Source: Methylobacterium organophilum
Lineage (GTDB): Bacteria; Pseudomonadota; Alphaproteobacteria; Rhizobiales; Beijerinckiaceae
Length of the DNA stretch: 64,000 bases
NCBI RefSeq assembly: GCF_022179465.1
Contig: NZ_BPQV01000012.1
Location: forward strand, 120,036 to 184,035
Direction: 5' to 3'
The notes under the pieces were generated by a model that was not told the origin of the DNA, ran no database searches, and saw nothing but the letters and a program-made list of their open reading frames with translations. Below, one piece after another: positions 33,726-43,069 of the stretch. The position numbers were made by a program, and so were the translations under genes. Position 1 is the stretch's first letter; each line of letters opens with the position of its first letter.

Positions 33726-34568
33726 ATGACGATCGGGATCGGAAAACGGGGCGGTCTGCGCTGCATTTTGCCGGCGTATGCATGCGCCGCGATCCTGCTT
33801 GGCGACGAAGCTCCTCGCGCGGCGGAGGCCACGGACAGCGTAGGTACCGCCCTCGTCGTTTCAGTCGACGTCTCGGGTTCGGTGGACGAGACCCGCTACC
33901 GCCTGCAGATGGAGGGGATTGCTGGGGCTTTGGAGGACGCGCAGGTCCTGGCTTCGATCGAGGCGAGCGGCGGCATCGCCTTCGCCATGGTCGCCTGGGC
34001 CGACACCGCGAGGCTGGCTGTGGGCTGGCGCCGGATCGCCTCGAAGGCGGAGGCGCAAGCCGCCGCCCGGCTGGTGCGGGCGGTGCCGCGCCAGCCGGGG
34101 GAATTCACCTGCATCGGCCGGATGATGCGCACCGTCGCCGCGACGGTCCTGCCCGCCCTGCCGGTGCCCGCCGACCGCACCGTCGTCGACGTGTCCGGCG
34201 ACGGCATCGACAACTGCACCGACACGGACGACATCCGCGAGCAGCGCCAGAGCCTGGTCCAGGCCGGCGCCACCGTGAACGGCCTGCCGATCCTGGTGCC
34301 GGGGGAGAACGACGTGGTCGGCGTCGGCGCCTTCCGGGCGCCGGGCTACGGCCTGCGCGAACTCCCGAAGCAGGCCGACCGGGACGGCACCACCCTCGAC
34401 GCCTGGTACCGCGAGCACGTGGTAGCGGGTCCCGGCGCCTTCCTGCTGGCCGCCCAAGGCTACGGCGATTTCGCCCGGGCGCTGCGCCAGAAATTCGTCC
34501 TGGAGATCAGCGGGCTTAAGATCGCCCCCGATCGCGGCCTCCCCCCGACCAACGTGGTGAGCCGCTGA
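33726..34568 (+). CDS. DUF1194 protein (von Willebrand factor A-like)
   Basis: The 280-residue protein has an N-terminal export segment (ILPAYACAAILLGDEAPRAA) and then VVSVDVSGSVDETRY, with the MIDAS metal motif DxSxS at about residues 48-52. TVVDVSGDGIDNCTD and NGLPILVPGENDVVG are further DUF1194 landmarks. VWA domains bind partners through a metal ion; the role of this periplasmic family is not known. AGAGGCGG lies right before the ATG at 33726. Its neighbours give no functional clue. Confidence 0.85.
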   Translation: MTIGIGKRGGLRCILPAYACAAILLGDEAPRAAEATDSVGTALVVSVDVSGSVDETRYRLQMEGIAGALEDAQVLASIEASGGIAFAMVAWADTARLAVGWRRIASKAEAQAAARLVRAVPRQPGEFTCIGRMMRTVAATVLPALPVPADRTVVDVSGDGIDNCTDTDDIREQRQSLVQAGATVNGLPILVPGENDVVGVGAFRAPGYGLRELPKQADRDGTTLDAWYREHVVAGPGAFLLAAQGYGDFARALRQKFVLEISGLKIAPDRGLPPTNVVSR

Positions 34569-34615
34569 GCGGCCGCGGGTCGCCGGGGGAAGGAAACAGA
34601 GCTCGGGAGAGGCCG

Positions 34616-34996
34616 ATGCCCCATGTGAACGTCGTCATCGCCGGAAAGACCTACCGCATGGCCTGCGGCGAGGGAGAGGAGGAGCACCTCGCGGCGCTCG
34701 CCGCCGGCTTCGATGCCCGGGTCGCCGAGATGCGCAAGGCCTTCGGCGAGATCGGCGACATGCGCCTGCACGTGATGGCGGCGCTCACCGTCTCGGACGA
34801 GCTGGCCGAGCTGAAGCGCCGGATGGCCGCCCTCGAGGCGGAGGCGAAGCATCTGCGCGGCGCCGCCAAGGCGGTCGAGGCGGCGCAGGAGGCCGAACGG
34901 GCGAGCCTCGCCGAGGGGATCAGCGGCACGGCCGAGCGGATCGAGCGCCTCGCCCGGGCCCTCGGGCGGACACAGCCGGGAAATTCCGCCGCATGA
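34616..34996 (+). CDS. zapA: Cell division protein ZapA
   Basis: The 126-residue protein begins MPHVNVVIAGKTYRMACGEG and has the ZapA pattern of a short alpha/beta head (EEEHLAALAAGFDARVAEM) followed by a long coiled coil (about residues 60-110). ZapA tetramers bundle FtsZ filaments in the division ring. It precedes a 6S RNA-like region and the fau gene, the gene order also known from Gammaproteobacteria. Confidence 0.88.
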   Translation: MPHVNVVIAGKTYRMACGEGEEEHLAALAAGFDARVAEMRKAFGEIGDMRLHVMAALTVSDELAELKRRMAALEAEAKHLRGAAKAVEAAQEAERASLAEGISGTAERIERLARALGRTQPGNSAA

Positions 34997-35019
34997 GGCC
35001 TGCCGCCCCTGGCGCAGGA

Positions 35020-35185
35020 CGGTCCGCGCGTCTACATCTGCCGGGCGGGGCTGCAGAGTTCGTCAGGAGAACTTTCCCCGGGGCCTTATCGACTCCCTAG
35101 GGAGCTGTACCTGGCCTCGTCCGTGGACTTGGCCAACACGGCGCCCACCTACTCTGTAGGTTTCCCGGGATCGACACTCCAACGG
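35020..35185 (+). ncRNA. ssrS: Probable 6S RNA
   Basis: The 190-bp gap between zapA and fau is where the 6S RNA gene lies in many Proteobacteria. The sequence is GC-rich with self-complementary ends (CCCCGGGG near 35076 and TTCCCGGGA near 35162) and an internal hairpin (CCTACTCTGTAGG at about 35148), fitting a long, bulged rod. 6S RNA mimics an open promoter and holds the main RNA polymerase. The ends are estimates and the call rests mainly on gene order. Confidence 0.55.
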
Positions 35186-35190
35186 CTCAC

Positions 35191-35784
35191 GTGGCTCCGC
35201 ACACCACCTCCCCCCACCGTTCCCGCAAGGCCGAGCTGCGCAAGGCGGCGCTGGCCCGGCGCGATGCCCTCGATCCGGAGGCCCGCGCGGCGGGCTCGGT
35301 CGCCGTCGCCGAGACGGTGATGACGATCCCCGCCCTGGCGGAGGCCGCGATCGTCGGCGCCTTCTGGCCGATCCGCTCCGAGATCGATCCCCGCCCGCTG
35401 ATCGAGCGGCTCTTCGCCCGCGGCCAGCGGGTGGCGCTGCCCAAGGTGACGCCGGACGGCCTCGTCTTCCGCGAGTGGAAGGCCGGCGAGGCGCTGGTGC
35501 CCGGCGGCTTCGGCCTGAGCGAGCCGCGGGACGACCTGCCGCCCCTCGATCCCACCGCCCTGATTGTGCCCCTCGCCGCCTTCGACCGGCGCGGACAGCG
35601 CATCGGCTACGGCGCGGGCTATTACGACAAGGCGATCGCCCGCCTCTCCGGCAACGGGCCGGTGCTCACCATCGGCGTCGCCTTCTCCGTCCAAGAGATC
35701 GAACACGTGCCCGCCGAGGCGCATGACCGGCCCCTCGACCACATGATCACCGAGACCGGGCCCGTCCCGCTCCAGCGGGACTGA
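35191..35784 (+). CDS. fau: 5-formyltetrahydrofolate cyclo-ligase
   Basis: The 197-residue enzyme returns 5-formyl-tetrahydrofolate to the folate pool as methenyl-tetrahydrofolate, using ATP. SRKAELRKAALARRDAL has the N-terminal ATP-binding basic residues, GAFWPIRSEIDPRPLIE follows, and RRGQRIGYGAGYYDKAIA is the family signature. The start is GTG at 35191; no stronger start is available. It follows the 6S RNA region and is followed four bases later by the YmdB-like gene. In a methylotroph, folate C1 recycling would matter for carbon flow. Confidence 0.92.
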   Translation: MAPHTTSPHRSRKAELRKAALARRDALDPEARAAGSVAVAETVMTIPALAEAAIVGAFWPIRSEIDPRPLIERLFARGQRVALPKVTPDGLVFREWKAGEALVPGGFGLSEPRDDLPPLDPTALIVPLAAFDRRGQRIGYGAGYYDKAIARLSGNGPVLTIGVAFSVQEIEHVPAEAHDRPLDHMITETGPVPLQRD

Positions 35785-35788
35785 TCCC

Positions 35789-36610
35789 ATGCGCCTCCTC
35801 TTCCTCGGTGACGTCGTCGGCCGCCCCGGACGGCGGGTGGTGGCCGACCGCCTGCCCGCGCTGCGCGAGCGCTGGCGCCTCGACTGCGTGGTGGTGAACG
35901 GCGAGAACGCCGCCGGCGGTTTCGGCATCACGGAGGCGATCTGCGACGAGATCCTCCAGGCCGGCGCCGACGTGGTGACATTGGGCAACCATTCCTTCGA
36001 CCAGCGCGAGGCCCTCGTCTTCATCGAGCGCCAGCCGCACCTGATCCGCCCGGCCAATTACCCGCCGGGCACGCCCGGCCGCGGCGCGGCGGTGATCGAG
36101 ACGGCCAAGGGCGCCCGGGTGCTCGTGGTCAACGCCATGGGCCGCATCTTCATCGATCCCCTGGACGACCCCTTCACCGCCGCCGACAAGGCGCTTTCCG
36201 CCTGCCCCCTGCGCGAGGCGGCGGATGCGGTGATCGTCGATTTCCACGCGGAGGCGACGAGCGAGAAGCAGGCCTTCGGCTATTTCCTCGACGGGCGGGC
36301 GAGCCTGGTGGTGGGCACGCATACCCATACCCCGACCGCCGACCACCGCATCCTGCCGGGCGGCACCGCCTATCTCTCGGATGCCGGCATGTGCGGGGAC
36401 TACGATTCCGTGCTCGGCATGCAGAAGGACGAGCCGATTCGCCGCTTCCTGCAGAAGACGCCGGGCAGCCGGCTCGAGACCGCGCAGGGCGAAGGCACCC
36501 TCTGCGGCATCGCGGTCGAGACCGATGATTCCACGGGTCTCGCCAAGGCGGTCTGGCCTGTGCGCCTGGGGCCGCACCTCGCGGAAACCTGGCCGGAAGC
36601 CTGGGATTGA
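35789..36610 (+). CDS. YmdB-family metallophosphoesterase
   Basis: The 273-residue protein matches the TIGR00282 family: MRLLFLGDVVGRPGRRVVAD, CVVVNGENAAGGFGITEAIC, VVTLGNHSFDQREAL, VDFHAEATSEKQAFGYFLDG and VVGTHTHTPTADHRILPGG supply the Asp, Asn, Glu and His ligands of a two-metal site. Bacillus YmdB is a phosphodiesterase acting on 2',3'-cyclic nucleotides and influencing development; the role here is unknown. It is four bases downstream of fau, so the two are almost certainly cotranscribed. Confidence 0.88.
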   Translation: MRLLFLGDVVGRPGRRVVADRLPALRERWRLDCVVVNGENAAGGFGITEAICDEILQAGADVVTLGNHSFDQREALVFIERQPHLIRPANYPPGTPGRGAAVIETAKGARVLVVNAMGRIFIDPLDDPFTAADKALSACPLREAADAVIVDFHAEATSEKQAFGYFLDGRASLVVGTHTHTPTADHRILPGGTAYLSDAGMCGDYDSVLGMQKDEPIRRFLQKTPGSRLETAQGEGTLCGIAVETDDSTGLAKAVWPVRLGPHLAETWPEAWD

Positions 36611-36738
36611 CCCTCCCCCGCGGCGATGCGGAAGGCCGGGTCGCTTGATCGGGCGGGAGGCACACGACAGAGTGCGCCCCGACCGAAACCAGGAGCGGCG
36701 GCTCCCCGCGAAGCGGCCCGGACGAGAGTAGCAACCCG

Positions 36739-37716
36739 ATGGCGGCCCGTCCCGCGTCCTCGCCCCTCGCCAAACCCACGATCTATCTCGTGCGGATGCT
36801 GGTGTTCCTGATCCTGGTCGGGTTCCTGGCCTTCGTCCTGTTCAAGCAGATCACCCCGGCCTTCCTGGCCAATCCCGGCCTCAACGGCCTGATCCTGGGC
36901 GTGCTGCTCATCGCCGTCCTGCTCGCCTTCGGGCAGGTGGTCCGGCTCTATCGCGAGGTCGGCTACGTCAACGCCGTCGCTTCCGGCGCGCCCACGGACC
37001 GGGCGCGGCCGGCGCTGCTCGACCCGCTCAAGCCCGCGATCCTGGCGCGGCGCGAGGGCACCACGCTCACCGGTACGCGGGCGCTCCTCGACACCGCCCA
37101 TGCGCGCCTCGACGAGGGCCGCGAGATCCTGCGCTACATCGCCGGCATCCTCATCCTGCTCGGCCTGCTCGGCACCTTCTGGGGCCTGATCGACACGCTC
37201 TCGGCGGTGGGCGGGGTCATCACCTCGATGCGCGGCGGCGGGGACGCCGCGGTGATGTTCGACGAACTCAAGAACGGCCTCGCCGTGCCCCTCTCCGGCA
37301 TCGGCCTCGCCTTCTCCGCCTCGCTGTTCGGCCTGTCGAGCTCCCTGGTGGTCGGCTTCCTCGACCTGCAGGCGGGCCAGGCCCATGCCCGCTTCCACAA
37401 CGAGCTCGAGGACTGGCTCGTCTCCGGCGAGCCGCAGGTCGCGCTCTCGGCCGGCGGCGGCGTCTCCGCCCAGGATCCGGAGGCGGCCCGCGCCCTCAAG
37501 GAGGCGGTGGACCGCCTCTCAGCCGTGGTGGCCGAGGGCACCGGCGGCCGGGCCGCGACCCAGGCCATGACCAACCTCGCCGAGGGCATCCAGGGGCTCG
37601 TGCAGCACATGCGGGCGGAGCAGCAGATGATCCGCGACTGGGTCGAGGCCCAGGCGACCCGCGAGCGCGAGCTGAAGCAGGTGCTCGACCGCCTCGCCCG
37701 CGAGAAGGTCGAGTAG
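36739..37716 (+). CDS. MotA/TolQ/ExbB-type proton channel subunit
   Basis: The 325-residue membrane protein has helices at about residues 17-38, 50-70 and two later ones (YIAGILILLGLLGTFWGLID and VPLSGIGLAFSASLFGLSSS), the core of MotA/TolQ/ExbB proton channels. The C-terminus is a cytoplasmic coiled coil (QQMIRDWVEAQATRERELKQ). The next gene, five bases on, encodes an OmpA-type partner, so this is a stator-like pair using proton flow to move or energise an envelope partner. It is not beside flagellar genes, so motility is not assumed. Confidence 0.85.
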   Translation: MAARPASSPLAKPTIYLVRMLVFLILVGFLAFVLFKQITPAFLANPGLNGLILGVLLIAVLLAFGQVVRLYREVGYVNAVASGAPTDRARPALLDPLKPAILARREGTTLTGTRALLDTAHARLDEGREILRYIAGILILLGLLGTFWGLIDTLSAVGGVITSMRGGGDAAVMFDELKNGLAVPLSGIGLAFSASLFGLSSSLVVGFLDLQAGQAHARFHNELEDWLVSGEPQVALSAGGGVSAQDPEAARALKEAVDRLSAVVAEGTGGRAATQAMTNLAEGIQGLVQHMRAEQQMIRDWVEAQATRERELKQVLDRLAREKVE

Positions 37717-37721
37717 CGCCC

Positions 37722-38735
37722 ATGGCCTCCGCCCGCGCGCGCTCCCATCGCGGCCTGAACGTCTGGCCGGGCTATGTCGACGCGCTCGCCACGCTGCTGC
37801 TCTCGGTCGTGTTCCTGCTGACTATCTTCGTGGTCGGCCAGTTCTTCCTGTCGCAGGAGCTGACCGGGCGGGACGCGGTGCTGACCCGGCTCAACCGGCA
37901 GATCGCCGACCTCACCGACCTGCTCGCCCTGGAGCGCTCGAACCGGCGTGCCAAGGAGGACGAACTCGACCAGCTGCGCTCGACGCTGACCGGCACGGAG
38001 AACGAGCGCGACCGCCTGCAGGCCATGGCCGATGCGGCGAGCGCCGCCCAGGGCAGATCCGAGGACGCGGACAAGCAGCTCGCCGCCGAGCGGGGCGCCA
38101 CGACGCGGGCGCAGAACCAGATCGACGTGCTCAACGAGCAGATCCGGGCCCTGCGCCGGCAGCTCGCCGCCCTGGAGGACGCGCTGGCCGCCTCCGAGAC
38201 CCGGGACCGGGAGAGCCAGGCCCGCATCGCCGAACTCGGCAGCCGCCTGAACGTGGCGCTCGCCCAGCGGGTGCAGGAACTGGCCCGCTACCGCTCCGAC
38301 TTCTTCGGGCGCCTGCGCCAGATCATCGGCAGCCGCTCGGACATCCGCGTCGTCGGCGACCGCTTCGTGCTGCAATCGGAGGTGCTGTTCGCGGTGGGCT
38401 CCGCGGCGCTGAAGCCGGAGGCCGGGCCGGAGCTCGACCGGATCGCCGGCGCCATCCTCGACATCGCCAAGGAGATCCCCGCGGACATCCCCTGGGTGCT
38501 GCGGGTCGACGGCCATACCGATGCCCGGCCGATCCAGTCGGCGCAGTTCCCCTCGAACTGGGCGCTCTCCGCCGCCCGCGCCATCGCCGTGGTGCAGTAT
38601 CTGCGCGGCCGGGGCATCCCGCCCCAGCGCCTCCTGGCCGGCGCCTTCGGCGAGTTCCAGCCCCTCGACACCGGCACGACGGACGAGGCCTATGCCCGCA
38701 ACCGCCGGATCGAGATGAAGCTCACCGAGCGCTGA
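37722..38735 (+). CDS. OmpA/MotB-type peptidoglycan-binding partner
   Basis: The 337-residue protein has one N-terminal helix (ATLLLSVVFLLTIFVVGQFF), a long coiled coil (about residues 45-180, with RLNRQIADLTDLLALERSNR) and a C-terminal OmpA domain (VLRVDGHTDARPIQSAQFPS, NWALSAARAIAVVQYLRGRG, AYARNRRIEMKL) that binds peptidoglycan. The plug Asp of true MotB is not obvious: YVDALATLLLSVVF provides an Asp at the start of the helix. It pairs with the upstream proton-channel gene. Confidence 0.85.
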   Translation: MASARARSHRGLNVWPGYVDALATLLLSVVFLLTIFVVGQFFLSQELTGRDAVLTRLNRQIADLTDLLALERSNRRAKEDELDQLRSTLTGTENERDRLQAMADAASAAQGRSEDADKQLAAERGATTRAQNQIDVLNEQIRALRRQLAALEDALAASETRDRESQARIAELGSRLNVALAQRVQELARYRSDFFGRLRQIIGSRSDIRVVGDRFVLQSEVLFAVGSAALKPEAGPELDRIAGAILDIAKEIPADIPWVLRVDGHTDARPIQSAQFPSNWALSAARAIAVVQYLRGRGIPPQRLLAGAFGEFQPLDTGTTDEAYARNRRIEMKLTER

Positions 38736-38829
38736 GAGGGGTTCCGGGCCCCCGGAACAGTCGAGCCGGGCTCCCTTACCCACGCGGCTTTCGGAGACGC
38801 GGATCTCCGCGCATGCCGGACGGGGCACC

Positions 38830-38955
38830 TTTCCTCGCCCCCTGGCGAGGGGGACCGCGCGAAGCGTGGTGGAGTGGGTGGGCCGAGGGCGATGTGGGAG
38901 CCTCGCTGCCCTCTCCGTCCGCTTTGCGGCCACCTCTCCCAGGGGGAGAGGAAAG
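38830..38955. repeat. Intergenic repeat with two hairpins
   Basis: CTCGCCCCCTGGCGAGGGGG and CCACCTCTCCCAGGGGGAGAGG are two palindromes joined by GCGAAGCGTGGTGGAGTGGG-like sequence. Such paired CCTCTCC/GGAGAGG units are common dispersed intergenic elements in GC-rich Alphaproteobacteria. The stretch follows the OmpA-type gene and may also act as its transcription end. No coding frame here is convincing. The family is not identified. Confidence 0.5.
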
Positions 38956-39079
38956 ACGCCGCGGACCTTACCGATCGACCGGAAAGGCTACGAGCGCGCA
39001 CGGCAGGGCCATGGGATCGACACCTGCCCGTATGCGTGGGCATTTTTCCCACACAATCGGGAAACAATCGGGCGGCAGA

Positions 39080-39292
39080 ATGGGGGATCGGAAGACTGGA
39101 ATCGCTGCTGTGCCCGAGAAGAGCCCCTCGCCGCGCCCGACCTCGCCGCGGGAAATCGCCGGGATCGTCGCGATCCTGATCTGGGTCGTCGCCGTGCTGA
39201 CGATCGATCGCAGCCCGCCCCTGGCGCCGCCGGCCGTGCCCTATGGCAAGAGCCCTGTCAGGATCGGCACCGAGACGGCGGCCCTGCGATGA
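39080..39292 (+). CDS. Small hypothetical membrane protein
   Basis: The 70-residue product starts MGDRKTGIAAVPEKSPSPRP and has one membrane helix (IAGIVAILIWVVAVLTI, about residues 27-43) followed by a Pro-rich tail. A longer frame begins upstream in the repeat region, but the ATG at 39080 gives a compact protein. GGGCGGC lies eight bases before it. No family recognised. The gene converges on DUF423. Confidence 0.5.
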   Translation: MGDRKTGIAAVPEKSPSPRPTSPREIAGIVAILIWVVAVLTIDRSPPLAPPAVPYGKSPVRIGTETAALR

Positions 39293-39355
39293 TCCGGATC
39301 AGGCCGCGTCCGAGGCGGATGATGCGTCTGCGCCGGGCGTGCCGGATATGGGCCC

Positions 39356-39730
39356 TCAGGGCCGACGGGCCGGCACCAGGGCGGCCAGGATCGCGAGCGC
39401 CCAGGCGAGCATCAGGATCACCCCGCCGCTGGGTGCCGCCATCGGAAAGAGCGGCGAACCGGAGAGCGCGCGCAGGGACAGGTCGCCCGAGAACAGGGCG
39501 AGGCCGAGGAGCAGGCCGGCCGCCGAAGCCCGGGCCAGGCCGGCTCTGACGGCACCGCCGGCGCCGAGCGCCACGAGGCCGATCACGGCCGGCGCATGGA
39601 ACAGCAGGAATTGCGCGGCAGTGCGCAGGGTCTCGCCACCGGCCGTGTGGGCCGCCGCCGCGCTGGCCGCGACGCCGAGCAGCCCGGCGAGGCCGGCCAG
39701 GGCCAGGAGGGCGCGGTTGAGCCCGCTCAT
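39356..39730 (-). CDS. DUF423 (YgdD-like) inner-membrane protein
   Basis: The 124-residue protein has four hydrophobic helices and the family hallmark AAAAHTAGGETLRTAAQFLLFH near residues 24-45 (as AHTAGGETLRTAAQFLLFH), plus LFPMAAPSGGVILMLAWAL near the C-terminus. The function of the family is unknown. The ATG at 39730 overlaps the engB stop by four bases (ATGA), making it the last gene of the rpmH-rnpA-yidC-engB run. Confidence 0.85.
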   Translation of the reverse strand: MSGLNRALLALAGLAGLLGVAASAAAAHTAGGETLRTAAQFLLFHAPAVIGLVALGAGGAVRAGLARASAAGLLLGLALFSGDLSLRALSGSPLFPMAAPSGGVILMLAWALAILAALVPARRP

Positions 39731-40386
39731 ACGCCGCGTTCCGCCAGCAGCCGCGCCACGCTGGCCCGCAGCTCCGGGACGCCCAGATCCGTCCGGCTGG
39801 AGGTGAGCAGCACCTCGGGATAGGCGGCGGGCCGCTTGGCGAGCGCCGCCTTGATGCCGGCGATGCGGGCCTCCACCTCGGACTTCTTGAGGGCGTCGCC
39901 CTTGGTCAGCACGAGCTGGTAGGACACGGCCGCCTTGTCGAGGCCGTCGAGCAGATCGGTGTCGATGCCCTTCAGGCCGTGGCGCGAATCGACCAGCACG
40001 AAGACGCGGGCGAGATTGGCGCGGCCCTTCAGATAGGCGTGGACCAGCTTGGTCCAGGCCTCGACCTTGGCCTTCTCGACGGCGGCGTAGCCGTAGCCCG
40101 GCATGTCCACCAGGGTCAGCCGGCTGCCGATGCGGAAGAAGTTGAGCTGCTGCGTCCGCCCCGGGGTGTGCGAGGTGCGCGCCAGGGTGTTGCGCCCGGT
40201 GAGCGCGTTGACGAGGCTCGACTTGCCGACATTGGAGCGCCCGGCGAAGGCGATCTCGACCCCTTCCATCGCCGGCAGGGCGCCGAGCGCCGGAGCGGCC
40301 GCGGTGAAGTCGGCGCTGCCCGCGAAGAGGAGGCGGCCGGCTTCGAGGAGATCGGGGGAAGGCGCGTCGGTGTCCGACAAGTTCAT
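39727..40386 (-). CDS. engB: Ribosome biogenesis GTPase EngB (YsxC/YihA)
   Basis: The 219-residue GTPase helps assemble the large ribosomal subunit. FAGRSNVGKSSLVNALTGR is the P-loop, SHTPGRTQQLNFF the G2 region, LVDMPGYGYAAVEKAKVEAW the G3 region and VLTKGDALKKSEV the G4 motif. ATG at 40386 gives the normal length; a longer frame from 40473 lies in the intergenic stretch. It follows yidC by 120 bp and overlaps the DUF423 gene. Confidence 0.94.
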   Translation of the reverse strand: MNLSDTDAPSPDLLEAGRLLFAGSADFTAAAPALGALPAMEGVEIAFAGRSNVGKSSLVNALTGRNTLARTSHTPGRTQQLNFFRIGSRLTLVDMPGYGYAAVEKAKVEAWTKLVHAYLKGRANLARVFVLVDSRHGLKGIDTDLLDGLDKAAVSYQLVLTKGDALKKSEVEARIAGIKAALAKRPAAYPEVLLTSSRTDLGVPELRASVARLLAERGV

Positions 40387-40506
40387 CACCGAACGGTTCG
40401 TCGACGCCTCGTCCCGGAGGGCGAGGCAGGATCGGGGGCTCAAACGAGGGAAAGGGGGCCGGGGCCCCCTCACTGTTTCACGCGGTTCCGGTGCGGGCTC
40501 TCGGCG

Positions 40507-42351
40507 TCAGCCTTTGGCCGCGGCGCTCTTCTCGCTGCGCTTGAAAGTGTTCCTGAGGTTGTCCCACAGCTCCACCTTCACCCCGTTGCGGCGCATGATC
40601 ACGTATTGCTGCAGCACCGAGAGGGTGTTGTTCCAGGCCCAGTAGATCACCAGGCCGGCCGGGAACGAGCCGAGCATGAAGGTGAACAGGATCGGCATGA
40701 AGGTGAAGACCTGCGCCTGGACCGGGTCCGGCGGCGCGGGGTTCATCTTCATCTGGACGAACATCGTGATGCCCATGATGATCGGCCAGATGCCCAGGTG
40801 GATGAAATCGGGCGCCGCGAAGGGCAGCAGGCCGAACAGGTTGAGCAGGCTGGTCGGATCCGGCGCGGCGAGGTCCTGGATCCAGCCGAAGAACGGCGCG
40901 TGCCGCATCTCGATGGTGATGAACAGGACCTTGTAGAGCGCGAAGAAGACCGGGATCTGGATCAGCACCGGCCAGCAGCCGGCGACCGGATTGATCTTCT
41001 CCTTCTTGTACAGCTCCATCGTCGCCTGCTGCATCTTCAGCTTGTCGTCCTTGTACCGCTCGCGGATCGCGGCCTGTTCCGGCTGCACGGCCTTCATCTT
41101 GGCCATGGAGACGTAGGAGCGGTTGGCGATGGGCAGGAAGAAGATCTTCAGGATCAGGGTGACGACGAGGATCGAGACGCCGAAATTGCCGAACAGGTGG
41201 AAGAAGAAGTCCAGCGCGCGGAACATCGGCTTGGTGATGAAGTAGAACCAGCCCCAGTCGATCATCAGATCGAACTGCTTGATGCCGAGGTCGCGCTCAT
41301 AGGCGTTGATCTGGTTGACCTCCTTGGCGCCGGCGAACAGACGCTGGGTCGTGGCCGCGGAGGCGCCGGGCGCGACGGTCGCCGCCTCGCCGCGGATGCT
41401 GGTCTGGTAGACCTTGGTCGCGCCTTCGCTGCGCTCGGTGAAGGAGCCGGTATAGGGCTTGTCCTGGTCGGGGATCGCGGCCGCGGCCCAGTACTTGTCG
41501 GTGATGCCGACCCAGCCGCCGGTCACGTTCGCCCAGGCCTTGCCTTGGGTGTTCGCGCCGCCATAGGCGGGCTCCTTGGCGATCTTGTCGTAGGTGTATT
41601 CCTGCAGGCCGTCGCCGCCGAGCACGCCGATCAGGCCCTCGTGCAGCACGTAGTAGCCCTGGGTGACCGGCTTGCCCCAGCGCGAGACGAGCCCGTAGGG
41701 ATAGAGCGTGACGGGGTTCGCGCCCTTGTTCTCGACCTCGTCGCGCACCGTGAACATGAACTTGTCGTCGACGGCGACGATGCGCTTGAAGACGAGGCCG
41801 GCGCCGTTGTCCCAGGTCAGAGTCGCGGGCTTGCCGGGGGCGAGCACGTCGGTATCGGCCTTCCACACGGTGTCGCCGTTGGGCAGCGGGCCGGCATTGG
41901 AGCCGACCCAGCCGAACTCCGCGTAATACGGGTTCGCGGTTCCGGTGGGGGAGAGCAGCACGATGCGCGGGCTCTCGTCGCTGACCGTCTCGTGGTAGTT
42001 CTTGAGGCTCACGTCGTCGATGCGCGCGCCCTTGAGCGCGAGCGAGCCGTAGAGGGCCGGCGTGTCGATGCGCAGGCGCGCCGAGCGGGCGAGCGCCTCG
42101 TCGCGGGAGACCGGGCCCTGGGCGCCGAGGCCGGGCAAGGTGCCGGGCGCGGGGGCGGCGGGGCCGCCCTCCTGCGGGCTCGGCGCGGGCATGCCGTCGG
42201 GACCGGCGGTCTGCCCGGCGGCGGCCTTGTTCTGGATCGCGGCCTGGCGCTGCTTCTCCGTCATCGGCGCGGCGACGAAGTAGTTCCAGCCGAGCAGGAC
42301 CGCCAGCGACAGCGCGATCGCGACGAACATGTTCGTCTTGTCATTACCCAT
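40507..42351 (-). CDS. yidC: Membrane protein insertase YidC
   Basis: The 614-residue insertase has an N-terminal anchor ([20 protein letters not shown]), a Pro/Gly-rich linker, a large periplasmic domain (about residues 90-370) and the conserved C-terminal membrane core from [20 protein letters not shown] to the [20 protein letters not shown] segment. The hydrophilic-groove Arg lies in [20 protein letters not shown]. It inserts membrane proteins with or without SecYEG. The ATG at 42351 overlaps the end of rnpA by eight bases, so translation is coupled. Confidence 0.96.
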   Translation of the reverse strand: MGNDKTNMFVAIALSLAVLLGWNYFVAAPMTEKQRQAAIQNKAAAGQTAGPDGMPAPSPQEGGPAAPAPGTLPGLGAQGPVSRDEALARSARLRIDTPALYGSLALKGARIDDVSLKNYHETVSDESPRIVLLSPTGTANPYYAEFGWVGSNAGPLPNGDTVWKADTDVLAPGKPATLTWDNGAGLVFKRIVAVDDKFMFTVRDEVENKGANPVTLYPYGLVSRWGKPVTQGYYVLHEGLIGVLGGDGLQEYTYDKIAKEPAYGGANTQGKAWANVTGGWVGITDKYWAAAAIPDQDKPYTGSFTERSEGATKVYQTSIRGEAATVAPGASAATTQRLFAGAKEVNQINAYERDLGIKQFDLMIDWGWFYFITKPMFRALDFFFHLFGNFGVSILVVTLILKIFFLPIANRSYVSMAKMKAVQPEQAAIRERYKDDKLKMQQATMELYKKEKINPVAGCWPVLIQIPVFFALYKVLFITIEMRHAPFFGWIQDLAAPDPTSLLNLFGLLPFAAPDFIHLGIWPIIMGITMFVQMKMNPAPPDPVQAQVFTFMPILFTFMLGSFPAGLVIYWAWNNTLSVLQQYVIMRRNGVKVELWDNLRNTFKRSEKSAAAKG

Positions 42352-42871
42352 CGGTCGATCCGTGCGGCAGGTCTTGGGAACGGGCGGGGCGTCCGGAGGG
42401 ACGCGTGGAAGCGCCGCGCACGCGGGGGGCGCGTGCACGGCTGCGGCCGGCATCGGAGCCGGGCTGATCCGGGGCGGAATGCGGCGCGGCCGGGCGGTCC
42501 TGCCGGCCGGCGGCCTTCGGCTTGGTGACGGCGCCGAAGGCGCGGCGCAGATCCTCGACGATGGCCGCGAAGGGCGCGTCGAGAAGCGGCCGGCGTCCGA
42601 CGATCACCACGTCGGCGGGGAGCGTGGCCGCATCGAGGGCCGCGCGATCCACGGCGCCGCGGAGCCGGCGGCGGATGCGGTTGCGCTCGGTCGCGTGGCC
42701 GACGCGCTTCGTCACCGTGAAACCCACATGGAGACCCTCGGCGGTTTCGCCGCCGCGCGTCTCCTCGGGCGCACGGACACGGCCCTGCGCCGTCATCCGC
42801 TCGGTATGGAAGCGGCGCCCGGCGGCAGCCGCCAGGAAGTCGGGCCTGCGCTTGAGCCGCCGAACCTTCAC
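42344..42871 (-). CDS. rnpA: Ribonuclease P protein component
   Basis: The 175-residue basic protein starts [20 protein letters not shown] and has the RNR signature in [20 protein letters not shown]. It assists the RNase P RNA in trimming the 5' ends of tRNAs. The C-terminal 55 residues are Pro/Arg-rich and longer than in most homologues, probably a disordered extension. The gene lies between rpmH and yidC in the classic order, overlapping yidC by eight bases. Confidence 0.94.
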   Translation of the reverse strand: MKVRRLKRRPDFLAAAAGRRFHTERMTAQGRVRAPEETRGGETAEGLHVGFTVTKRVGHATERNRIRRRLRGAVDRAALDAATLPADVVIVGRRPLLDAPFAAIVEDLRRAFGAVTKPKAAGRQDRPAAPHSAPDQPGSDAGRSRARAPRVRGASTRPSGRPARSQDLPHGSTDG

Positions 42872-42934
42872 GACCGCTCCGATCGGCCTCGAGACGGGAT
42901 CAAAAGGCGCCGCGCGAGGCGACGCCCGACGGCC

Positions 42935-43069
42935 TCAGGCCGAGAGACGCTTGCGGCCGTGGGCGCGGCGGGCCGCGATCACCTTGCGGCCGCCGGCGGT
43001 GGCCATGCGGGCGCGGAAGCCGTGACGGCGCTTCCGGACGAGCTTGCTCGGCTGATAGGTTCTCTTCAT
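42935..43069 (-). CDS. rpmH: 50S ribosomal protein L34
   Basis: The 44-residue basic protein [20 protein letters not shown]... ends in [10 protein letters not shown] and is an unambiguous L34. It heads the rpmH-rnpA-yidC-engB-DUF423 run. GGAGAC lies before the ATG at 43069 on the minus strand. A longer frame to 43222 is only its upstream extension. Confidence 0.97.
   Translation of the reverse strand: MKRTYQPSKLVRKRRHGFRARMATAGGRKVIAARRAHGRKRLSA

Noticed and set aside
39979-42528. An 849-codon plus-strand open frame
   Set aside because: It is antisense to engB, yidC and rnpA, all of which have clear motifs; no family pattern is present in the antisense product.
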